Below the pieces are notes generated by a model. That model searched no databases and had not been told where the DNA came from. It worked only from the letters and a program-made list of their open reading frames with translations. From assembly GCA_030145035.1 (NCBI GenBank), contig JAQYWL010000306.1:1-14025 (forward strand): a stretch of DNA of 14,025 nt. The letters run 5' to 3'. Positions within the stretch are counted from its first letter, which is position 1. Every line of letters begins with the position of its first letter. The position numbers were made by a program, and so were the translations under genes. Positions 8,969-14,025 of this stretch are shown here, in pieces. The stretch comes from Desulfobacteria bacterium (GTDB lineage: Bacteria > Desulfobacterota > Desulfobacteria > Desulfobacterales > C00003060).

Positions 8969-9241
8969 GTGAAGCATATGGAGGTGGGAGGACTTTGCGA
9001 GTTGATGAGCTGGGTCATGGGCTTTGGTAGGCAGGCCGAGGTGCTGGAGCCGGAACATCTTCGCACGGCTGTGGCAGAGGAGCTTTCGGCTACGGCAGAA
9101 AAATACGTTGAGGATTCTCTACGTATATACTACGAAGATTCAAATGGAGGTCTATCCGGGTTGGTCTTTCACTGCCGAGCCGATTGTGCTATACAGAATT
9201 GCGGATTTTGGCCCGCCCTGCCCGCCATTGCCAAGCAGTGA
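8969..9241 (+). pseudogene. C-terminal remnant of a WYL-domain transcriptional regulator
   Basis: The open frame reads MEVGGLCELMSWVMGFGRQA then EVLEPEHLRTAVAEELSATA and EKY. This is the typical end of HTH-WYL regulators: the last strand and helix, the WVLSFGxxAEVLEP motif, then a helix ending in KY or RY. Only about 46 codons match; the DNA-binding domain and the WYL core are absent upstream. The frame continues past the natural end (codons 47-90) into GC-rich repeat DNA. GTG 8969 is the first in-frame start, but no ribosome binding site supports translation. Most likely a deletion removed the 5' part of the gene and repeats replaced its 3' flank. Identification rests on motif memory of the family. 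Confidence 0.55.
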
Positions 9242-9465
9242 AGTGCATGCCACGTGCTGTGTGTGGCGACCTGCCCGCCATTGCCAGAGACCTGCCCGCC
9301 ATTGCCGTGTATGCGGGCATTGCAGCTTCCCGGCGACCGTGGTGATGGCAGGCGGGTGCCGGCACATAAGCTCAATGCTGTCTCAGGCGTTGGCAGGCGG
9401 ATGCCGGCATTGAAGCTGCCCGCTGTGCCTGGCGATGGCGGGCGGCAGGCGGGCGGAATAAATGA
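9205..9465. repeat. GC-rich CCTGCCCGCCATTGCC repeat array
   Basis: The unit CCTGCCCGCCATTGCC occurs exactly at 9217-9232, 9270-9285 and 9291-9306. Degenerate inverse units (GGCAGGCGG, GGCGATGGCGGGCGG) fill 9340-9455, interleaved with TGCCGGCATTGAAGCTG-like segments. An exact inverse copy lies 8 kb away at 1266-1281. The array separates the WYL remnant from queF and ends 16 bases before the queF start. Its base composition is far more GC-rich than the flanking genes. Confidence 0.7.
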
Positions 9466-9480
9466 GAAGTAGGAGTCAGC

Positions 9481-9888
9481 ATGGATATATCTGGCATGCA
9501 AAAAGTGCTGCTCAACAACATTGAAAGTCCTGACACCATAGACCCGGGTGTGCTTCAGGTCCTCGACTATGCCTACAGGACACAGAGGGATATTGAGATC
9601 AAGATTGACCAGCCGGAATTTACCTCTCTGTGTCCCATATCAGGCCTTCCGGACTTTGGGTGTATCATGATTCGTTACAAACCAAATGACAAGATTGTTG
9701 AATTGAAGTCCCTGAAATATTACCTGTTGCAGTATCGCAGTGTCGGCATCTTTTACGAGCACGTGGTGAATCGAATCCTGGAGGACCTAATTTCGTTCGT
9801 CCGCCCCAAGTTCATGGAAGTGGTGGGAACCTTTACGCCCCGGGGCGGCATAACCACTACTGCGAGGGTAGAATACAGGAAAGAGTGA
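9481..9888 (+). CDS. queF: NADPH-dependent 7-cyano-7-deazaguanine reductase (preQ0 reductase)
   Basis: QueF reduces the nitrile of preQ0 to the amine of preQ1 with two NADPH, the step before insertion into tRNA in queuosine synthesis; it is cytoplasmic. The 135-residue length fits the short, single-domain (type I) class. The catalytic region EFTSLCPISGLPDFG (46-60) holds nucleophile C51 and D58. The QueF signature ELKSLKYYL (74-82) and the E93-H94 pair in FYEHVVNRILEDL are present. AGGAG at 9471-9475 sits 5 bases before the ATG. No other queuosine gene and no preQ1 riboswitch is visible; the upstream flank is repeat DNA. A lipoprotein gene follows after 7 bases, probably in the same transcript. 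Confidence 0.95.
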   Translation: MDISGMQKVLLNNIESPDTIDPGVLQVLDYAYRTQRDIEIKIDQPEFTSLCPISGLPDFGCIMIRYKPNDKIVELKSLKYYLLQYRSVGIFYEHVVNRILEDLISFVRPKFMEVVGTFTPRGGITTTARVEYRKE

Positions 9889-9895
9889 GAAACGC

Positions 9896-10810
9896 ATGAG
9901 AATCGTTGCCACAAAAGGTATCGCTATCATGGCCACCTTCTTGATGGCCGTCTTTTTGGCGATTGGCTGCGCCACTACCAAGAAGATAACCGGAGACATC
10001 ACCGGCGGAGGGAAAGCTTTAAAGAAAAAGATAGCATTCCTTCCCACTGTGAACAAAACGGGCTACGGAGGCAAGGACTTTCAAAAGTTCGCCAGAGCCC
10101 ACCTCAACACCTTTTTGAAGCGCTTCTGTGACGACCTCATCATCATGGATTCCGAAAAGGCCCGCAGTCTCCTAAAAGAGATACCCCGTCTTGCCTCCGG
10201 CCAGATCGACAACCTGGCCCTGGCAAAACTTGGCAGAGCCCTTGGCTTCAATGCGGTACTGGAGGAGAGCCTCTCAGAGATTAGCTTTGTGGAGGACCAG
10301 CGAGGTGCCTGGGGATTCAAAGATACCTGTGTGCTCGTGCAAATCTCTGTATACGTTAGGGCTTATGACATTGAAACCGGCGCGGTCCTCTTCGACGAGG
10401 TCTTCCATAACGAGGTCGTGCTCTCAGAAGGTGAGTCGGAAGAAAAAAACGAAACAAGTGAATACGACAAGTGGATTGCAGACAGGGTTCTGGCAAAAAT
10501 CACACCTGAGATATCAAAAAGGATCTGTTACCATTTAGACAATGAGCGCTGGAAGGGATACGTTACCTATGTTTCAGAAAATACGTTTACTATTTCGGCC
10601 GGCAAGGATGTTGGGCTCGCAGTAGGAGATGTATTGGAGGTGTTCGGAACGGGTGAGCCCATCGAGGGTCAAGCAGGTCAATTCTACCTGGTTTCCGGCT
10701 CCAAGATAGGCGAGATCAGGATTACAAGGGTTCACAGGAACCGGACCGAGGCGATTGGAATCCTTGGAAGCGACCTTCAAAAGAGCAGTTGCGTCAAGTT
10801 GAAGCGGTAG
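9896..10810 (+). CDS. Putative lipoprotein of unknown function
   Basis: The 304-residue protein starts with a lipoprotein signal: basic MRIVATK, hydrophobic 9-23, and AIGC with C25 as the lipidated residue, so it is likely attached to a periplasmic membrane face. The region around 45-165 (KKKIAFLPTVNKTG, LIIMDSEKARSLL, LGRALGFNAVLEESLSEI) resembles CsgG/TolB-N-like alpha/beta domains of envelope lipoproteins that compare a named factor with a lineage of stored values. A charged segment EGESEEKNETSEYDKW follows at about 182-197. The C-terminal 70 residues (WKGYVTYVSENTFTISAGKD, VGLAVGDVLEVF) look like a small beta-barrel of the FlgT-C type. The spacing of 7 bases after queF suggests co-transcription, although no functional link is known to me. 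The ribosome binding site is weak. It converges with the cyclase gene with only 2 bases between stops. Domain assignments are tentative. Confidence 0.75.
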   Translation: MRIVATKGIAIMATFLMAVFLAIGCATTKKITGDITGGGKALKKKIAFLPTVNKTGYGGKDFQKFARAHLNTFLKRFCDDLIIMDSEKARSLLKEIPRLASGQIDNLALAKLGRALGFNAVLEESLSEISFVEDQRGAWGFKDTCVLVQISVYVRAYDIETGAVLFDEVFHNEVVLSEGESEEKNETSEYDKWIADRVLAKITPEISKRICYHLDNERWKGYVTYVSENTFTISAGKDVGLAVGDVLEVFGTGEPIEGQAGQFYLVSGSKIGEIRITRVHRNRTEAIGILGSDLQKSSCVKLKR

Positions 10811-10812
10811 GA

Positions 10813-11814
10813 TCAAGCCCTTCCCAGGATCCGGTAGATAGTCACAGGATCACGCACACCTTTTATGGCAACAGAAGGCACCATCTTCTCAGCAAGGAAC
10901 CTGTCTGATACCTCCTTGTAGGTCGTCTCGGTGACCAATATCTCGTCTCCCCTGGCCAGCTTTTCCAGCCGCGAGGCAATATTGACCGGCATGCCAAAAG
11001 CCGTGTATTCCTTCTTTCTTAACGAACCAAACACACCGGTAACCACCTCACCAGTACAGATACCAATACCTACGTTCAGACGAAATCCATTTTTCTTATG
11101 CAATTCCCGGCTGATGGCCCGGGTGGTTTCCTGCATTTCGATACCCGATTCAATGGCCCTGAGAACATCGTCCCCGTAAGATATGGGTGACCCATAAATC
11201 ACCATGATGGAATCGCCGACATGCTTGTCAACTGTGCCGTTGTAACGATAGGCTATCTCTCCCAGAGGTGTAAAATAGTAATCGTTCAGAAAGGCTGCGA
11301 TCTCTTCCGGAGACATCTTGTTGGACATTTCAGTAAAGCCACGGATGTCGGTAAAGAGGATAGTGGCCGTTTGTCTTCTGGGCTCCATAATGCCTGGATT
11401 GCGCTTGATCTCCTGGTATATCTGATCAGAGATGAACTGTCTGAGCCGTTTCTTGATTGTGATGTCTTGAATCTTGTTCCGCAGCTCCACATTGTCAAAA
11501 GGCTTTGTGAGGAACCCATCAAGCCCCTCATTGGTTGCGTGAATGGCACTTTCCATGGTGGCGTAACCGGTGAGCAGTACGCGGGTGACCTCAGGATTGA
11601 TGGAGGCTATCCGGGTGAGGGTTTCCAACCCGTCCAGTCCGGGCATCTTATAATCTGAGATCACAATTGTTATCTCTGAAAGGTATTGTTGAACCAACCC
11701 GATGCCAGTGTCACCATTTTCCGCAGTATAAATAGTGTAAGGCTCCCGTTTCAGTGCCCGTGTTATGGAGCGTCGTACCCCTTCCTCGTCGTCGATAAAC
11801 AAAAGACCTGTCAT
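10813..11814 (-). CDS. Response regulator with class III adenylate cyclase output (REC-CHD)
   Basis: This 333-residue protein should make cAMP under control of receiver phosphorylation. REC 1-118: D8/D9, phospho-acceptor D54 in VISDYKMPGLDG, T82 and K104 in FLTKPF. A helical linker 119-147 leads to the cyclase domain 148-331. There, metal ligands D156 (LFTDIRGFT) and D201 (KHVGD), K197 and T271 at the purine-selecting positions, and N278 and R282 in VNIASRLE are all present, which fits ATP rather than GTP. The start ATG at 11814 (GGGGG 5 bases upstream) places the receiver exactly at the N terminus. A longer open frame reaching 11979 overlaps the 3' end of the dus gene and is not credible. 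The histidine kinase is not adjacent; one of the relay proteins in this window could serve it, but that is a guess. Confidence 0.92.
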   Translation of the reverse strand: MTGLLFIDDEEGVRRSITRALKREPYTIYTAENGDTGIGLVQQYLSEITIVISDYKMPGLDGLETLTRIASINPEVTRVLLTGYATMESAIHATNEGLDGFLTKPFDNVELRNKIQDITIKKRLRQFISDQIYQEIKRNPGIMEPRRQTATILFTDIRGFTEMSNKMSPEEIAAFLNDYYFTPLGEIAYRYNGTVDKHVGDSIMVIYGSPISYGDDVLRAIESGIEMQETTRAISRELHKKNGFRLNVGIGICTGEVVTGVFGSLRKKEYTAFGMPVNIASRLEKLARGDEILVTETTYKEVSDRFLAEKMVPSVAIKGVRDPVTIYRILGRA

Positions 11815-11837
11815 TTTCTCCCCCTTGTTTGAACATA

Positions 11838-11926
11838 GGGACTTCGTCCCACAATCACTCCCTCCCGCCAAAGTAGGGTCGGCCACCGTGCCGACCGATC
11901 CAAACAGGCAGCCACAGTGGGCTGCC
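11838..11926. repeat. Three hairpins between dus and the REC-cyclase gene
   Basis: Perfect or near-perfect hairpins lie at 11838-11850 (GGGAC-TTC-GTCCC), 11877-11896 (GGTCGG/CCGACC) and 11907-11926 (GGCAGCC/GGCTGCC). On the minus strand they follow the dus stop and precede the cyclase start by 24 or more bases. They could terminate or attenuate read-through, but no T-run follows. The last two resemble a dispersed GGCAGCCACAGTGGGCTGCC-type repeat. Confidence 0.55.
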
Positions 11927-11929
11927 TTA

Positions 11930-12907
11930 CTAATGTCGGGCCGCTGTTTGCACGTAGCCAAAATAGGCCTGCACTGCATCCACCATATCCTGTCTGGTCT
12001 TTAAACGGGCGATGGCGGCCCGGAAACGGCTGCTGTGTGGAAGACCCTTGGTAAACCATCCGAGACGGCTTCGCATGATGGGCACAGCCCGACTTTCTCC
12101 AAAATGGTTCACAGAATACTCGATGTAACGAAGCACTGTATGAAGGCGTTTGGGGAGGTCCGGCCGTCTGGGGGGACTGGAGTGAATGAGATCAATGGCC
12201 TGGGCAAAGATCCAGGGGTTTCCGATAGAAGCCCGCCCTATCATAATACCGTCGCACCCGGTTTCCCGTTGCATCCTGAGCACATCATCCGGCTTCTGAA
12301 TGTCGCCGTTGCCTATGACCGGGATAGAAACTGATTTTTTAAGCAGGGCGATTAGAGACCAATCTGCCCTGCCGCTAAACCCTTGAATGGCAGTCCTGGG
12401 GTGGATGGCTACCGCATCAACGCCGCAGTATTCGGCAATCCGCGCTGTCCTGATCGCCTGCTCTCCTGAAGGCTCCCAGCCCGTTCTCATCTTAACGGTC
12501 AAGGGAAGGCTGACTGCACTGCGGATTGCCTTCAAAACCGCCTCCAGCCTTTCTGGTTCACGCATCAGGGCAGCACCAGCCCCTTGTCTGATCACCCTTC
12601 GGACTGAACACCCCAGGTTAACATCAAGAATATCGGCACCCGCGCTCTGTACTATTTGAGCAGCCTCTTTCATGATCACCGGGTCTGCCCCGAATATTTG
12701 GGTCGAAAGGGGCCGCTCGCCGGGATGGCTCACGAGAAGCTCTACGGTCTTTTTTGTACCGTGCACAAGACCGTTCGCGCTTACCATCTCAGTAACCACT
12801 AAGGCACATCCCGCTTCTCTGGCCAGCCGTCGAAAAGGGAGTTGGGTGATCCCGGCCATAGGGGCGAGAATAAGGCGGTTCTCTAAGACCAAACTGCCGA
12901 TTTTCAT
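11930..12907 (-). CDS. dusB: tRNA-dihydrouridine synthase, DusB family
   Basis: This FMN-dependent enzyme reduces specific uridines in the tRNA D-loop to dihydrouridine using NADPH. The 325-residue length is normal for the family. The TIM-barrel motifs appear in order: LILAPMAGITQLPFRRLAR (12-30), the EMVSANGL segment, catalytic C100 in DVNLGCSVRRV, K139 in LTVKMRTGW, H169 in AIHPRT, and the phosphate-binding GNGDI (199-203) and IMIGRASIGNPWIF (221-234). The C-terminal helical domain follows. The usual Pro after the catalytic Cys (NxGCP) is Ser here. The start ATG has only a weak ribosome binding site (CGGAA). It probably leads a short transcript toward the REC-cyclase gene, 115 bases downstream. 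The subfamily is assigned by overall resemblance; DusB and DusA/C are hard to separate by eye. Confidence 0.9.
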   Translation of the reverse strand: MKIGSLVLENRLILAPMAGITQLPFRRLAREAGCALVVTEMVSANGLVHGTKKTVELLVSHPGERPLSTQIFGADPVIMKEAAQIVQSAGADILDVNLGCSVRRVIRQGAGAALMREPERLEAVLKAIRSAVSLPLTVKMRTGWEPSGEQAIRTARIAEYCGVDAVAIHPRTAIQGFSGRADWSLIALLKKSVSIPVIGNGDIQKPDDVLRMQRETGCDGIMIGRASIGNPWIFAQAIDLIHSSPPRRPDLPKRLHTVLRYIEYSVNHFGESRAVPIMRSRLGWFTKGLPHSSRFRAAIARLKTRQDMVDAVQAYFGYVQTAARH

Positions 12908-13088
12908 AGATTCCGATAGAACAGAGCGTTCCAGATTTCAACCTAAAACGAGAAGAGACCTACATATTGAATCCGTTTCCCCAGGCCATGCCATATATAG
13001 TAAACTTGTGGGCTCCGCCCCAATTTGGAGAGTATCGGAGTCCCGCACAGATTCCTCGTTTAGCCTTGACATACGACCATCTTTTTTC
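12908..13088. other. Intergenic region between dus and the repeat element
   Basis: No gene is supported. A consensus -35 hexamer TTGACA lies at 13066-13071 in the direction of hemD, but the segment 16-18 bases on (GTAACT/TAACTA) is a poor -10. A promoter here is therefore uncertain, and it would have to read through the repeat element. Confidence 0.3.
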
Positions 13089-13265
13089 GTAACTACTCAG
13101 GTTCAAAGTTCCAATTCAGCCGTTCGGCCGTCGTAGCCATAGGCTACTATGGCGAAGTCGGCTCGTAGCCATAGGCTACTATGGCGAAGTCGGCGGTTCA
13201 CGGTTCAGAGATTAACCTGTCAACGGTCAACGGTGAACGGTGAACCTGACAACCTGAGTAGTTAC
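13089..13265. repeat. 177-base element with 15-base terminal inverted repeats
   Basis: GTAACTACTCAGGTT (13089-13103) and AACCTGAGTAGTTAC (13251-13265) are perfect inverted ends. Between them lie two perfect tandem copies of a 32-base unit (13131-13162 and 13163-13194), each containing the palindrome GTAGCCATAGGCTAC, and then a GGTTCA/GGTGAAC-rich block (13195-13250) related to 1431-1480. No open frame codes for a transposase. It resembles a non-autonomous MITE-like element. The right end is 28 bases before the hemD start, so it carries or displaces the hemD promoter. Confidence 0.7.
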
Positions 13266-13293
13266 CAACTTTCTTCTATTTCAGAGGACTATC

Positions 13294-14025
13294 ATGCCCA
13301 TTGATTTCAAAGGTCTGCGTGTCGTCTCGTTTGAAAGTCGCCAAGCCGCTGAGATGGCCGAGCTGATCAAGGCGGCTGGAGGGAAACCGGTCATTGCGCC
13401 AAGCATGCGGGAGATTCCTATCGAGCACAACAGTGAAGCATTCATGTTTGCCAAGCTTCTGCTCGCAGGCTGGATCGACCTGGTCGTCCTCATGACCGGT
13501 GTCGGCACGCGACTTTTAGTCAAAACGGTAGCTAGTAAATACGCCACCCAGGAATTTATTGAAGCACTTGGGTTGGTCAAGATCATTGCACTCGGGCCCA
13601 AGCCCGTAGCTGCGTTGCGGGAGATGGGGCTTGCGCCGACCATTCTTGTTCCCCAGCCGTACACGTGGACCGATTTACTGGGAACATTCGACGAGAAATA
13701 TCCGTTAGATAACAAGCGAGTGGCTATCCAAGAATACGGGCAGTCAAATCCCGAGATGATCAGGGCCTTGGAGGAACGAGGGGCTCAGGTCTTGCGCGTG
13801 CCTGTTTATCGATGGGAGTTGCCGGAAGATTTGGAACCGCTTCGCCGGGCTATGCAGGATATCATTGGCGGGGACACCCGGCGTGCGGACTTTGCTTTGT
13901 TCACCAGCGCAACCCAGGTGCGGCATCTCTTCCAGGTTGCCAGGATGGATGGCGTGGAAAGCAAACTTCGGGAGGCATTCAAACAGGTCTGCATCGGATC
14001 TGTGGGACCGATTGCCAGCCGAGCC
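13294..14025 (+). CDS. hemD: Uroporphyrinogen-III synthase (HemD family), 3' end outside window
   Basis: HemD cyclises hydroxymethylbilane to uroporphyrinogen III in tetrapyrrole synthesis; it is cytosolic. The frame runs open for 244 codons to the window edge. It shows the two-domain Rossmann-like pattern of the family: LRVVSFESRQAAEMAELI (8-25), APSMREIP (35-42), the LMTGVGTRLL turn (66-75), ALGPKPVAALREMGL, then FALFTSATQVRHLF in the second domain and CIGSVGPIASRA at the edge. Most HemD proteins end shortly after this motif, so at least 20 residues are missing. A C-terminal winged-helix extension, known in some homologues, cannot be excluded. AGAGGA at 13283-13288 is well placed before the ATG. 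The gene is not next to hemC, cobA or other heme genes here, and its upstream flank is a repeat element. Confidence 0.85.
   Translation, partial: MPIDFKGLRVVSFESRQAAEMAELIKAAGGKPVIAPSMREIPIEHNSEAFMFAKLLLAGWIDLVVLMTGVGTRLLVKTVASKYATQEFIEALGLVKIIALGPKPVAALREMGLAPTILVPQPYTWTDLLGTFDEKYPLDNKRVAIQEYGQSNPEMIRALEERGAQVLRVPVYRWELPEDLEPLRRAMQDIIGGDTRRADFALFTSATQVRHLFQVARMDGVESKLREAFKQVCIGSVGPIASRA

Noticed and set aside
9400..9480. preQ1 riboswitch before queF
   Set aside because: The leader is GC-rich repeat DNA; I see no preQ1 aptamer features such as a small hairpin followed by an A-rich tail overlapping the ribosome binding site.
10813..11979. Longer 388-residue start for the REC-cyclase
   Set aside because: The extra N-terminal part lies in hairpin DNA and the dus 3' end; the ATG at 11814 has a good ribosome binding site and begins the receiver exactly.
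13131..13194. Two perfect 32-base direct repeats, CRISPR-like length
   Set aside because: They are directly adjacent with no spacer, only two copies, and lie inside an inverted-repeat element.

Overview
The window looks like a piece of a chromosome from a Gram-negative, signalling-rich bacterium. The hybrid kinase with a Cys-rich PAS domain, the CHASE8-type sensor, the REC-adenylate cyclase, the stand-alone HemD and several families of short dispersed palindromic repeats fit a Desulfobacterota (deltaproteobacterial) or similar environmental lineage. That assignment is inferred from style and is not proven by a marker gene.

Layout. 1-163 is a cluster of short hairpin repeats. 164-1063 (+) is a MotA/TolQ/ExbB-type proton-channel subunit with no MotB partner visible. 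1064-1482 is repeat-rich non-coding DNA. On the minus strand, 7808 down to 1483 is a phosphorelay cluster, read in this order: a broken double-receiver gene (7808-7123); a decayed CHASE8-HAMP-receiver paralogue of a hybrid kinase (6993-5160); an intact hybrid histidine kinase PAS-HisKA-HATPase-REC-REC-Hpt (5117-2550); and an Hpt-REC protein (2328-1483) whose REC part also has its own strong internal ribosome binding site. 7809-8968 is non-coding and made of nested palindromes and dispersed repeats, with a dyad at 8768-8798. 8969-9241 holds the C-terminal stub of a WYL-type regulator running into GC-rich repeats. 9481-10810 (+) is queF (preQ0 reductase) followed 7 bases later by a lipoprotein of unknown function. 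11814-10813 (-) is a response regulator with a class III adenylate cyclase output, convergent with the lipoprotein gene. 12907-11930 (-) is a DusB-type tRNA-dihydrouridine synthase. 13089-13265 is a repeat element with 15-base terminal inverted repeats and an internal 32-base tandem repeat. 13294 to the window end (+) is a HemD-type uroporphyrinogen-III synthase cut by the window edge.

How it works together. The intact kinase carries a full set of relay modules (H211, D502, D647, H783), and the downstream Hpt-REC protein can accept or buffer phosphate. No protein in this cluster has a DNA-binding or enzymatic output domain, so the output must lie elsewhere. The neighbouring paralogue has lost the kinase core and the phosphorylatable Hpt histidine while keeping its sensor and receiver pieces, and then suffered frameshifts. 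Most of the unusual signal in the window is in this decaying tandem paralogue and in repeat sequences that have entered its coding frame. I did not find a clearly new, complete biological system.
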